A stretch of DNA of 21,106 nucleotides from DAIOGN01 sp036745245. Its GTDB lineage: Bacteria; Zixibacteria; MSB-5A5; JAUVRN01. Under the pieces are notes generated by a model that was not told where the DNA came from, ran no database searches, and saw only the letters and a program-made list of their open reading frames with translations. Below are positions 1-7,990 of the stretch, piece by piece. The stretch is taken from positions 1-21,106 of the forward strand of contig DAIOGN010000048.1 of the NCBI GenBank assembly GCA_036745245.1, read 5' to 3'. The stretch's first letter is position 1. Each line of letters starts with the position of its first letter. A program made the position numbers and the translations under genes.

Positions 1-956
1 GCCTGCGGGATCGGGGCCCCCACCATCTGAGACGCGGGCGTGATCGGCGTCAGGAAGCCCAGCTGGATCTTGCACCAGGCATCGAAGTGGGCGGGCGAAT
101 CACCCAGAATGCCGTTCCAGGCGCCGCCGGCCATGACCGACCACCGGCCGATGCCGCGGGATGAATAGTCGATGTCGTACAGATCCGGCAGCCCGAAGCC
201 ATGGCCGAGTTCGTGCGCGAACACGCCGATCGTGATGTCGCCGGGCGAGCTCCAGTATTCCGGCATCATCGCGTACGATCCCACGAACACGCCGTCACGC
301 GACGAGGGCGAGATGCTCCACTTGTGCGACCAGATGTCGCCCGTGTCCCCCGTGAACTCCGCGCCGGGACCGGTGTGGATCACCATCACCACATCCACCC
401 AGCCGTTGTTGTCGTTGTCGTACTGGCTGAAATCCACCACCGGGTCGGCCGCCGCCACGGCGTCTTCCACCAGTTTGCGGGCGTTGTTCGGATAGCTGGA
501 GGTCCCCAGTCCGTACTCGCCGTTGGCGTAGAATGCCGCGGTCTGCGGCGCTGCCATCCAGCCCACCGACGACGGCAGATTCACAGTGACCAGGTCAAGC
601 TGTCCGTAGGAACACTCATGGTAGAAGTCGCGCACGGAGCCTGTGCCGGGCTGAAACATCAGGGTATCGAAGTCGGCCGCCGCGGTGGAGGCCGGGACGT
701 CCGAGTAGCGCACGAGGATCGCCAGCGTGCGGAAGCTGTCGGTGGCAGCGGCACCGGCATGCTGCACGGCGGCGAATGTCCGCATGTCGTGTGTCCCCTC
801 CGCGCGGTCGCGGTCGCAGGCGGGTACGGCCAGCCTCGCGCCCACGCGCGAGACCAGGTCGGGATGAGGCGGCATCGCCAGACTCTCACGTGCCGTCAGA
901 CACATCAATACCGCGAGCACACTCGTGCACACGCGGTGCGTGTAGTGGAAGTTCAT
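1..956 (-). CDS. M6-family (immune inhibitor A-like) secreted metalloprotease, C-terminus cut by window edge
   Basis: Reading the minus strand from the ATG at 956 gives 318 codons with no stop before the window edge, so the C-terminus is missing. The start follows a strong AGGGGGG ribosome site five bases upstream. Residues 1-27 form a signal peptide (basic start, hydrophobic core, cleavage after SLA). The zinc site H248-E-L-G-H252-G-F-G255-L-P-D258 fits the HExxHxxGxxD motif of M6 peptidases, followed by a Met-turn-like WSVMAGG and WNG, also usual in the family. A DNDNNGWVD stretch before the active site looks like a calcium loop. M6 enzymes are secreted zinc endopeptidases; the substrate here is unknown. 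It is the last gene of a tight minus-strand unit, 11 bases after the barrel gene. I expect, but cannot see, a sorting-type C-terminal domain beyond the edge. Confidence 0.9.
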   Translation of the reverse strand, partial: MNFHYTHRVCTSVLAVLMCLTARESLAMPPHPDLVSRVGARLAVPACDRDRAEGTHDMRTFAAVQHAGAAATDSFRTLAILVRYSDVPASTAAADFDTLMFQPGTGSVRDFYHECSYGQLDLVTVNLPSSVGWMAAPQTAAFYANGEYGLGTSSYPNNARKLVEDAVAAADPVVDFSQYDNDNNGWVDVVMVIHTGPGAEFTGDTGDIWSHKWSISPSSRDGVFVGSYAMMPEYWSSPGDITIGVFAHELGHGFGLPDLYDIDYSSRGIGRWSVMAGGAWNGILGDSPAHFDAWCKIQLGFLTPITPASQMVGAPIPQ

Positions 957-967
957 TTCGTCCCCCC

Positions 968-2194
968 TCAGAAACGGAATCCTGTGTTCATGGCCAGAGC
1001 GAGACCCTTTGCGTCTCCCCACACAGCACCCGACGCCAGTCCCACTGCGAAATCGAGATAGAAGACGCCCGCGTAGAAACCCGATCCCAGCGTGCCGCTC
1101 ACGCCGCCGCCTCCGCCCAACGCCAGGCCGGTGCGCAGCGGGATGGCCCTCGACAAAAACCACTCGGCGCCGCCGGAGAGCCGCGGATGGGTGCTGGACC
1201 CCGTGCCGTTGCCCACCCCCTGCTCCCACTGACCCATCAGGCTGAAGCGCTGCCAGCTACGGCTTGCGCCCAGGCGCAACGTGGTGGGCAGGCGGGTGGT
1301 GAAGGCGGCGATGGCGTATGTGGTGTCGTGGCTCTGCACCAGGTCGTCGTTGGCGTTGAGCAACGACACCGAATCCACGGTGAAGCGCACGGCGTAGGCT
1401 TCCGGGTTTCCGTCCCAGCGCACCGAGCCCAGGAGATTGGTGGCCGACAGGCCGAAGTTCCAACCCGATCCATGATCGAGCAGGAAGCCCACATCCGCAG
1501 CCACGCCGCGCCCGCCGTTTGCGGTGCGTGCCAACAGATGCGCGTCGGCGTCGATCTGAGTGGTCGCGGTGATGAGTTCACCGTGCGACTCGGTGACTTC
1601 CTCCACCCACAGGCCCTTCACGTAACGCAGCGTCGCGCCGGCGGCCAGCGTGCCACCAGCCACCCGCAGCGCGGGGAACGCGTACGTGAATCCCATGGAT
1701 GCGGTGAGGTAGGACTCGGCCTGTGTGCCCGTGAGGATCACCGTGTCCATGGTGGCGTTGCCGTAGAGCAACAGTTCCACGGCGTCCTTGCTGAGCGTTC
1801 CCTCGACCACGCCCTCCGACCAGATGGTGACGGCCACGGGCGATGCCCAGAGCGAAGCAGCCTGCACGCCCGCCGTGGCGGAGAGCGTAAGGCCCGACTC
1901 GGGCACCTGATCCAGCAGGTAGGTCTTGTCGTCCTCCGAGAGATAGGCGCCGGAGTAGCGGTTGTAGTCGCGCACTGTGAAGGCGTTGTTCACCGCGCGT
2001 GCGGACACGCCTGCCAGTTCGAATTGGCGACGGGCTCCGGCGCGGTACGCCGAGGCGGGATTGAGATGCACGGCGTCCACGCCTCCCTGCCAGGAGGACA
2101 GGCTGCCCGAGAGCGCCAGGGCGCGCGCATTGAGGTACGCGTGCGCGGGAGTGGCGAGTGCCGCCACGCTGAGAATGGTGAGGAGAGCTTTCAT
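968..2194 (-). CDS. Outer-membrane beta-barrel, DUF5723/PorV-like
   Basis: The protein has 408 residues. Residues 1-19 are a signal peptide ending AHA. The mature start (LNARALALSG, then GGVDAVHLNPAS) matches the opening of the DUF5723/PorV/UPF0164 group of outer-membrane proteins, where a 'sGvdA.y.NPA' segment follows a short LGMGG-like run. The rest alternates polar and hydrophobic residues as in a beta-barrel, is rich in Gly, Ala and aromatics, and ends in Phe (GFRF), the usual BAM-recognised terminus. The ATG lies only 2 bases past the upstream stop, so translation is probably coupled. The neighbours are an upstream lipoprotein and a downstream metalloprotease, which suggests an envelope or secretion-related complex. 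The fold assignment is fairly firm; the exact family and role are inferred. Confidence 0.7.
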   Translation of the reverse strand: MKALLTILSVAALATPAHAYLNARALALSGSLSSWQGGVDAVHLNPASAYRAGARRQFELAGVSARAVNNAFTVRDYNRYSGAYLSEDDKTYLLDQVPESGLTLSATAGVQAASLWASPVAVTIWSEGVVEGTLSKDAVELLLYGNATMDTVILTGTQAESYLTASMGFTYAFPALRVAGGTLAAGATLRYVKGLWVEEVTESHGELITATTQIDADAHLLARTANGGRGVAADVGFLLDHGSGWNFGLSATNLLGSVRWDGNPEAYAVRFTVDSVSLLNANDDLVQSHDTTYAIAAFTTRLPTTLRLGASRSWQRFSLMGQWEQGVGNGTGSSTHPRLSGGAEWFLSRAIPLRTGLALGGGGGVSGTLGSGFYAGVFYLDFAVGLASGAVWGDAKGLALAMNTGFRF

Positions 2195-2196
2195 GG

Positions 2197-4233
2197 CTAC
2201 CAGGTCTCCGGACCGTTCTCAAGAGTCAGATCAAACCAGGCTTGGAGCGCGAAATAGTCGGCCGGCAGAAAGCGCACCACCTGCCCGGACGAACCGGGCA
2301 GAAACAACTGGTAGCCCAGATACAGCGTGCCGTGTGTAAAGAGGTCGAGGTCGGCAGGATCCAGCGGGAGCGCCGCCACCGTGCGCGACGTGTCGATCAC
2401 CGCACCTGAGACCTGCGTGCGTCCAGCGGCCACCGCCACGGGCCCCAAAAGCAGGTCGGGAGCGCTGTAGACGTTCGCGGAATCGAGCGCCGCAAAAAAC
2501 GTGACCTCGCAGGCCACCGGCAGATGATTGCCCAGGTCCACGTGCAGCAAGCCTGAGAGCATCCGGTCCACGAAGCCGGGCACATCCGATCCCTCGATGT
2601 CGAGACGCTCCGCGTCACCCTCCAGGGTGACCGTGTCGATGCGCACAGCCAGGGGCGCCGCCACGCTCACGCGCGCGAGCGCGAAGTCCTGTCCGGAAAT
2701 CGTCACCTCGGACACCGAGTCGCCGAACGTGGCCGATCCGCCCGCACGCAGCCAGGAAGGAAACGGATCGAGCAGAAACGCTACGTTGCCGTGCGACAGT
2801 GTGGTCAACGTGGGTGCACCGGGGGACCCGGCCGCCACCGGGCCGGCTACGATCTGACTGTCGGTGCCGTTGTCAAGGAGCAGGCTCACGGCCGCGTCGG
2901 CTCCCGAGCCGTTCTCGAGTTCCACAGACAGGGCGGCCTCCGCGGGGTGGAACGCGCTCCACTCCGACGGTACGTTCACGTTGCGCTGAACCGTGGGCAG
3001 CGTGACGCGCTGGGGCGCGAGCACACCCGTGAAGACCCCGGCCACCACGCCCGACAGCTGAGCAGACACGATCACCGAGTCGTGGCGATCGATGCGCACA
3101 TGTGCGGGTGAGGTAGGCACGGTGGTCGCCTGGGCGTTCACGATGAAGTGCTGTGGCGCCTGCGGTGCGTCGGGCCGGAACTCATACCCCGCCAGATTCA
3201 CCGACACGCCCAGCACGGATTGCGGCTGCACGGCCAGATTGCGCGTGAGAGCCACGCCGGACTGCGTGAAGCCGGGCACCTGGAGCGTGACGGCGGCCGC
3301 GAGGCGGGTCTGATTGGTCACCGTGAAAGTGAGCTGGCCGCCTGAGAGCGTTGCCTCGCGCATCGACACCACATCGCCCGAGCCGGCAAAGCCGAATGGT
3401 TCAGAGGTGGAACGCACCACCTGCGGCACTTCCAGAAGTCCCGAGTCGAGCGACAGGCTGTCGCTGAAGCGGAAGGACAGCGCAAGATACCGGTTGGCAA
3501 GCGTCAACAGCGTGCCGCCCGGCGTGTGCGCGTACAGCTGATACTCGAGTGTGTTTGAAAGCCTGCGGCCCACCAGACCGATGGGCAGCGAGTCGGCGCT
3601 CCCCGCAGCCAGGCCGCCCGCGAAATCGTACGTTCCCAAAAGCCCCGCGCCCGGGTCCGTGAGCCATACGGTCACCGAATCGAAGTCGAGGCCGATCTGG
3701 TTCTCCACGCGGAGCCACGCCTCTCCGGACCCCGGCGCGATCCAGGTGTACCCGGCGAGAGGTCCCAGGGTGTCGGTGTCGGAGATGTTGAAGGGCGGGA
3801 CGTTACCGGCGGGTCCGGCGTAGTAGTCGGACAGCGGAGTGCGCACCGAGTCCTGGGCCGGCGCGCCCACAATCACCTGGTTGAGCGCCTGGGGAACGGT
3901 GGCCGATTGAGTCGGAAGCTCTAGATCGGGCGCCAGTGTCACCGTGTCGAGCGTGTCCGTCCAGAAGAGTCCGATCTGGCCCGACTCGCTCACCCACTCG
4001 TCGCCGTCTGGGAAACGCAAAAGCAGATTCGCGGCGGAGAGCCGGTCTTCGGCCACCGGCAGTCGGAAGGTGGATTCCCAGCTGGGCGCCTCCGGCTTCT
4101 TGAGGCTGCACTGCATGAGCGAGAGCGCGATCACCACCGCGATGAAGCCCCCGGCGGTCAGTGCCAGTAATCGCCAGAGTCGATCTGTGAAGCCCGGGCC
4201 CTGATGGACCGGTTTCGAACGGCTGTCCTTCAT
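2197..4233 (-). CDS. Large exported putative lipoprotein of unknown function
   Basis: I placed the start at the ATG at 4233 because a run of six G lies four bases upstream (GGGGGGAATCATG); an in-frame start at 4248 lacks this. The protein has 678 residues. It has a basic N-terminus, a hydrophobic segment at about residues 22-41 and then L39-M-Q-C42, a possible lipobox, although Gln before Cys is unusual, so a signal anchor is also possible. The remainder is all-beta in character: Ser/Thr/Gly-rich, very few Cys, and recurring patterns of hydrophobic strand followed by D-S/T-V. This suggests stacked beta-sandwich domains with no catalytic motif that I can see. It is the first gene of a three-gene operon with a DUF5723-like barrel and an M6 protease, so a periplasmic or surface partner of the barrel is plausible. 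I do not recognise the family. Confidence 0.75.
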   Translation of the reverse strand: MKDSRSKPVHQGPGFTDRLWRLLALTAGGFIAVVIALSLMQCSLKKPEAPSWESTFRLPVAEDRLSAANLLLRFPDGDEWVSESGQIGLFWTDTLDTVTLAPDLELPTQSATVPQALNQVIVGAPAQDSVRTPLSDYYAGPAGNVPPFNISDTDTLGPLAGYTWIAPGSGEAWLRVENQIGLDFDSVTVWLTDPGAGLLGTYDFAGGLAAGSADSLPIGLVGRRLSNTLEYQLYAHTPGGTLLTLANRYLALSFRFSDSLSLDSGLLEVPQVVRSTSEPFGFAGSGDVVSMREATLSGGQLTFTVTNQTRLAAAVTLQVPGFTQSGVALTRNLAVQPQSVLGVSVNLAGYEFRPDAPQAPQHFIVNAQATTVPTSPAHVRIDRHDSVIVSAQLSGVVAGVFTGVLAPQRVTLPTVQRNVNVPSEWSAFHPAEAALSVELENGSGADAAVSLLLDNGTDSQIVAGPVAAGSPGAPTLTTLSHGNVAFLLDPFPSWLRAGGSATFGDSVSEVTISGQDFALARVSVAAPLAVRIDTVTLEGDAERLDIEGSDVPGFVDRMLSGLLHVDLGNHLPVACEVTFFAALDSANVYSAPDLLLGPVAVAAGRTQVSGAVIDTSRTVAALPLDPADLDLFTHGTLYLGYQLFLPGSSGQVVRFLPADYFALQAWFDLTLENGPETW

Positions 4234-4252
4234 GATTCCCCCCTGCAACAGG

Positions 4253-4273
4253 CCGACTGTTTTGCAAAGTCGG
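4253..4273. repeat. Inverted repeat upstream of the lipoprotein operon
   Basis: CCGACT (4253-4258) and AGTCGG (4268-4273) are perfect inverted arms around GTTTTGCAA, and the repeat also contains the palindrome TTTGCAAA. It lies about 20-40 bases upstream of the operon's first start codon, where a 5' UTR hairpin or an operator could sit. A six-base arm can arise by chance. Confidence 0.3.
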
Positions 4274-4505
4274 GGCCGGGTCGAAAAACGGTCCTGACGG
4301 AGTCGGAATCGATCCGGTAACTACAAGGACAACAAGCAGTTACGGCAGCAGAATCGGACTTATGTCGACCTGGATGGCGACGTTATGTCCCTCCTCTCCC
4401 GGCCCGTGTGTGGGCTTCCCACCACATGGCTGGTGCCGTCTCCGCACGGCCTTCCGGAGGCTTCCTCGAGCGGCCGGACTCCACAGGGTGAATTGAGGAG
4501 TCGAA

Positions 4506-4534
4506 TTGCGGTGTGTGCTGGTGGCCTCTATATT
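4506..4534 (+). promoter_or_regulatory. Sigma70-like promoter for efp
   Basis: The -35 candidate TTGCGG (4506-4511) is 17 bases from a -10 candidate TATATT (4529-4534), which matches five of six consensus positions. Transcription would begin near 4541, leaving a leader of about 20 bases that contains the GGAG ribosome site used by efp. Confidence 0.55.
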
Positions 4535-4560
4535 CGGAGGCTCGACATGGAGACTGTGTA

Positions 4561-5118
4561 ATGCTATCGACGACGGATTTTAGAAAAGGGCTCCGCCTCG
4601 AACTCGAGTCGGATCTCTACACGATCATAGATTTCCAGCACGCGCGCACCGCGCAGCGGCGCGCGAACGTGTGGACCAAGCTCAAGAACATCCGCACGGG
4701 ACAGGTGATCGAACGCACCTTCTCGGCCGGCGAACGGTTCGAGCAGCCCGACTTCAGGGAAGGCTCGATGCAGTACCTGTACAACGACGGTCAGGAATTC
4801 TTCTTCATGGATTCCAAGACCTACGAGCAGGTGCAGCTGTCCGGAGACGTCCTGGGAGAGGCCGTGCCGTTCCTCAAAGAGCAGTCCGAGTATAAGATTC
4901 TGTTTTACGAAGGCGTGCCGATCTCCGTGGACCTGCCCACGTCCGTGGAATTGCGCGTGGTGGAATCCGAGCCTGCCGTGAAAGGCGACTCGGTCTCCAA
5001 CCTCACGAAGGACGCCGTGGTGGAAACCGGTCTGCGCGTGAAGGTGCCCCTCTTTATCAAAGAGGGCGATCTGATCAAGATCGATACGTCGAGTTCGGCG
5101 TACCTGGGACGCGCGTAG
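4561..5118 (+). CDS. efp: Translation elongation factor P
   Basis: The 185-residue length is normal for EF-P, which binds between ribosomal P and E sites and relieves stalling at polyproline. The three beta domains are visible: an N-terminal domain (about 1-62) with DFRKGLRLELE and KLKNIRTGQVIERTF, a middle OB domain with MQYLYNDGQEFFFMD, and a C-terminal OB domain (about 128-185) with the signature KGDSVSN, ETGLRVKVPLF and GDLIKIDT. I chose ATG 4561 because GGAG at 4549-4552 is eight bases upstream; an upstream GTG at 4513 adds 16 residues foreign to the family. The odd feature is the tip loop: the usual KPGKG is R29-T-A-Q32-R-R here, so the position of E. coli Lys34 is Gln. No EpmA, EarP or other EF-P modifying enzyme is present in the window. 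rnhC follows immediately. Confidence 0.95.
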   Translation: MLSTTDFRKGLRLELESDLYTIIDFQHARTAQRRANVWTKLKNIRTGQVIERTFSAGERFEQPDFREGSMQYLYNDGQEFFFMDSKTYEQVQLSGDVLGEAVPFLKEQSEYKILFYEGVPISVDLPTSVELRVVESEPAVKGDSVSNLTKDAVVETGLRVKVPLFIKEGDLIKIDTSSSAYLGRA

Positions 5119-5121
5119 CGC

Positions 5122-5775
5122 TTGACCCCTCACCCGCCGGGGGTTGTGGCCGGTCTTGATGAGGCCGGAAAAGGCGACTACTTCGGACCGCTCGTGGTGG
5201 CGGCCGTGGCGGGTTCCAATGACGTGTTGAGCGCTCTGGGCGTCGCCGACTCCAAGACGCTCTCCGACAAGCGCTGCCTGAGCCTGGCGGCCCAGGTGCA
5301 CGCGCATGCAGCGGTGGAAGTGGTAGCCATCGGTCCCGAGAAGTACAACGAACTGTACGCGCGCATGAAAAACCTCAACCGGCTTCTGGCCTGGGCTCAC
5401 GCGCGCGCGCTGGAAAATCTGCTCACGAAACAGCCGGTGGACACGGTGCTCGCCGATCAGTTCGCCAACCCGCGCGTTCTCGAAAGTGCGCTTCTGGAAA
5501 AGGGTGCGAGTGTGCGGCTCATCCAGGCGCCGCGGTCGGAAGTGCATCCGGTGGTGGCTGCTGCATCGGTCGTGGCACGTGCCGAGTTCCTCACTCGACT
5601 GGCGGAGCTCGGGAAACGCTTCGACTTCGTGCTTCCCAAGGGCGCCGGGTCGCCCGTGGATGAGGCGGGCCGGAAGCTCATGCAGCGCGGCGGACTGGAT
5701 CTCCTGCGACAGGTGGCCAAGCTCCACTTCAAGACCACCCAGAAACTGGGTGTGGGAGCTCCCGGACTCCTCTAG
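5122..5775 (+). CDS. rnhC: Ribonuclease HIII-type enzyme without the usual N-terminal domain
   Basis: This 217-residue protein opens with G11-L-D13-E14-A-G-K-G-D-Y-F-G-P, the RNase HIII form of the type 2 RNase H signature (GKGD rather than the RGP form of RNase HII). The other acidic residues fit D112 (VLADQF) and E155 (ASVVARAEF), giving a complete DEDE-type metal site; the conserved YNELY...NLNRLLAWAHA block also favours HIII. It should cleave RNA in RNA:DNA hybrids in the cytoplasm. Typical RNase HIII is about 300 residues with an N-terminal TBP-like substrate-binding domain, which is absent here. The TTG start lies 3 bases after the efp stop and in the same frame (TAG CGC TTG), with no strong ribosome site, so it probably depends on coupling to efp. 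No better upstream start exists because the stop blocks the frame. Confidence 0.87.
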   Translation: MTPHPPGVVAGLDEAGKGDYFGPLVVAAVAGSNDVLSALGVADSKTLSDKRCLSLAAQVHAHAAVEVVAIGPEKYNELYARMKNLNRLLAWAHARALENLLTKQPVDTVLADQFANPRVLESALLEKGASVRLIQAPRSEVHPVVAAASVVARAEFLTRLAELGKRFDFVLPKGAGSPVDEAGRKLMQRGGLDLLRQVAKLHFKTTQKLGVGAPGLL

Positions 5776-6024
5776 GACCCCACAACACCCTCCCGCTCCA
5801 CCGTTCCACCCACCCGAACCCGTTCCAAGTCAATCCGTTAGGCACTTCCGCACCCAGCCGGCAGCCGCGCAGGAGCCCCGCCCGCCCGACCGTATTCGCG
5901 ACCGTTTTTCGAGGGTAAGTTCCTCCAAGCTCTAGGCCTAGCTGCCGATACCTCATACGGAAGCCCGCTCTCCCCCCCGGTCACGTTCGCGGCCGGGAAT
6001 GGCGAATTGCTTGGAGGCAAACCT
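5776..6024. other. Intergenic region before the signalling pair
   Basis: These 249 bases contain no gene I would support. I see a 10-base palindrome CTAGGCCTAG at 5932-5941 and, just before the next gene, the ribosome site GGAGG at 6013-6017. No clear sigma70 promoter and no intrinsic terminator for rnhC is visible. Confidence 0.5.
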
Positions 6025-7965
6025 ATGCTGGCAGTCACAATTGATCTGGCTCTGGCCGTCTCGGCCCTCACCACTGCGCTTGCGTTGTGGATGCAGCGCA
6101 AGTCCATCCGTCCCGCGTCCGTGTGGGAAAAGCTCATGACAGGCGCGAGCCTCCTCTCGTTTGCCCTGGTGGCGCGCATGTCGGACGTCTTCTGGGCGAA
6201 ATTGCCCTGGCCGGCGTTCACCGATCCCATGCTTCAGGAAACTCTCGTGCTCATCGGCCTCGCAGGCGGCACGCTGGCCGCCGCGGCGGGAGTGGCGGAG
6301 TGGGTGCCGGTGCTCCTGGAGTCGGGAGCCCGGGCGCGCTGGCGCGAGCGCTGGGCCGCCTCACAGACCTCCCTCGACCGTGTGGTGTGGCAGGCGGAAT
6401 CGGCGGCGCAGATTGTCCGCGGATTGGTGGGGGCGCTCTCCACGGTGTGCGAAACCGGAAAGGTCTACTACTGCGCCCGCGTGCAGAAGACCGGAGAGTT
6501 CCTCACGCCACCGTCTCGCTCGTTTACGGCCGACGAACTGCTCGCCCTCAAGAAGATGTCCTCTCATCCGTCGCCCTTGCTCCTGCGCACGCTCGGCGGC
6601 TGGCTTCTGGCCCTGCCGGTGAGACTCGATCGTCGCACGTACGGCGTCGTGCTCGTGCACCGCGACCGGGGTCACATGAGCCTGTCCGAAACCGCGTTGC
6701 TCGAGCAGACCACGAGTCTGTGCGCTCTCGCCATGGGCACGCTGATCGCGCGCGCCAAGGCCATGCGCCAGGCGCACTGGCTGGCCACGGAGACCGCGCT
6801 CGGGATGAAGTTGGGCCATTCCCCCGACGCCACCTCCGATCTCATGGGCATGCTCGATGTGCTCCGGCAGAAACTCGGCGTGGACTACGCCTGTGTTCTG
6901 GCCTACGAGGGCGAAGGCGAGTACGCCCGCCGCTACAGCCGCCTCTGGGACCCGCACGGACTCTCCGAGCGGGGCATCCAGGTGGCCACGGGTGCGGCCC
7001 CCTCTCACTCGCAGGCGATTCGCCGCGCGCTGGCGTCCGGGCAGGCGAGCCTCCCGACAGCCGCATTGCCTCACACCGACATGGTGCATCGCGCCACGGT
7101 GGTGCTGGAACGCGGAGCTGACGTGCTGGGCCTCCTGGTGGTCGCCAGCCGGCACCGTCACCTGACGCACTCCGCGCGTTACGAATTGCATCGTTCAGCG
7201 GGCCTGTTTGCCGCCGCCGTGGAGCGCATCACGCTCCGGCATGAGCTGCACCAGATGTCGCGGCGCCTGTCGGGCCTGGGACGAATCGCCGGCTTTGGAG
7301 CCGTGTCGGAATCGGGTCAGGACTACCTGGTGACGCGCATGCTTGACGAGATTCCTGGCACGTTCTGCCAGTACATGCGTTTCGTGGACGAAGGCGCCCT
7401 GCGCGTGGAGTATCGACGCGCCCGGCGCGGGAACTACGGAACGGACACCACGGGTCGCAGGTTTTCACTGGACACGCTTCCCACCTGCCGCATGGTGGCC
7501 GAGGCGGGTCGCAGCGTGGTGTTCCGCCAGGACGATCCCGAACGGCAGTTCGACGCCGCGGAAGCCGTGCGGATCTTCGGCGCCGAGCCCAATTCCATTC
7601 TCATGGTGCCCGTGACTCAGGACGGCCGCTGCGTCGCTCTGCTCGCCGTGGGCGAAATGCGCGACGTGCGCCGGCACACCTTCACGGTGGCCGATCGCCG
7701 CTACGCCGACAGTTTCAGCCGGCTCGTCTCGGCGCGTGCGCGCGCCGGCGCCAACGGTGAGTCTCTGGGCGCCTTCGGCGACCTGAACCTTTCGTTCGCC
7801 AGCCCGCTCACCGGAATTCTCGGCTCCGTGGAGATCCTCCGGCAGCAGATCGCAACGGCTGGTCCGCACGAGAAGTACCTCGACGTGATCGAAAAGAATG
7901 CGTCGAGAATCCGGGACAAGGTGGGCCAGCTGATCGATCTGGCCTCATCGGACGTACGCCACTGA
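6025..7965 (+). CDS. Membrane multi-GAF sensor ending in a HisKA-like domain without its histidine
   Basis: The start is ATG 6025, seven bases after GGAGG; the protein has 646 residues. Three hydrophobic helices occupy roughly residues 4-23, 34-51 and 66-88, so the N-terminus is in the inner membrane. Three GAF-like regions follow (about 105-245, 250-410 and 415-575), judged by their alternating pattern and segments such as ILMVPVTQDGRCVALLAVGE. The end, about 580-640, reads like a histidine-kinase dimerisation helix pair (SPLTGILGSVEIL, then YLDVIEKNASRIRDKVGQLIDLAS). However, the phosphoacceptor His of HELRTPL is Leu589, and the protein stops without any ATPase domain. It therefore cannot autophosphorylate in the usual way and may sense and dimerise. 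The next gene, 25 bases on, is a related hybrid protein, so the two probably work together. The ligand is unknown. Confidence 0.8.
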   Translation: MLAVTIDLALAVSALTTALALWMQRKSIRPASVWEKLMTGASLLSFALVARMSDVFWAKLPWPAFTDPMLQETLVLIGLAGGTLAAAAGVAEWVPVLLESGARARWRERWAASQTSLDRVVWQAESAAQIVRGLVGALSTVCETGKVYYCARVQKTGEFLTPPSRSFTADELLALKKMSSHPSPLLLRTLGGWLLALPVRLDRRTYGVVLVHRDRGHMSLSETALLEQTTSLCALAMGTLIARAKAMRQAHWLATETALGMKLGHSPDATSDLMGMLDVLRQKLGVDYACVLAYEGEGEYARRYSRLWDPHGLSERGIQVATGAAPSHSQAIRRALASGQASLPTAALPHTDMVHRATVVLERGADVLGLLVVASRHRHLTHSARYELHRSAGLFAAAVERITLRHELHQMSRRLSGLGRIAGFGAVSESGQDYLVTRMLDEIPGTFCQYMRFVDEGALRVEYRRARRGNYGTDTTGRRFSLDTLPTCRMVAEAGRSVVFRQDDPERQFDAAEAVRIFGAEPNSILMVPVTQDGRCVALLAVGEMRDVRRHTFTVADRRYADSFSRLVSARARAGANGESLGAFGDLNLSFASPLTGILGSVEILRQQIATAGPHEKYLDVIEKNASRIRDKVGQLIDLASSDVRH

Positions 7966-7990
7966 ACCACGAAGGGCAGGTGACCGCCTG

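Larger units (their letters stand above)
4234..4560. other. Divergent intergenic region between the exported-protein operon and efp
   Basis: These 327 bases separate two divergent units. They hold the inverted repeat near the left end and a sigma70-like promoter for efp near the right end. A 44-codon open frame begins at an ATG near 4361, but it has no convincing ribosome site and its composition is unremarkable. I see no tRNA, no riboswitch I can name and no repeat. A promoter for the minus-strand operon must lie here but is not obvious. Confidence 0.6.

Noticed and set aside
776..2257. A 493-residue plus-strand open frame
   Set aside because: It overlaps both the protease N-terminus and the barrel gene, which have signal peptides, motifs and ribosome sites; this frame has none.
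4361..4495. A 44-codon open frame in the intergenic region
   Set aside because: No ribosome site, no recognisable protein features and it precedes the efp promoter.
4547..4561. A four-codon mini-ORF (METV-stop) whose TAA overlaps the efp ATG, with GGAGG at 4536-4540 upstream
   Set aside because: The likely promoter puts the transcript start near 4541, so that GGAGG would not be in the mRNA; the GGAG at 4549-4552 fits efp directly.
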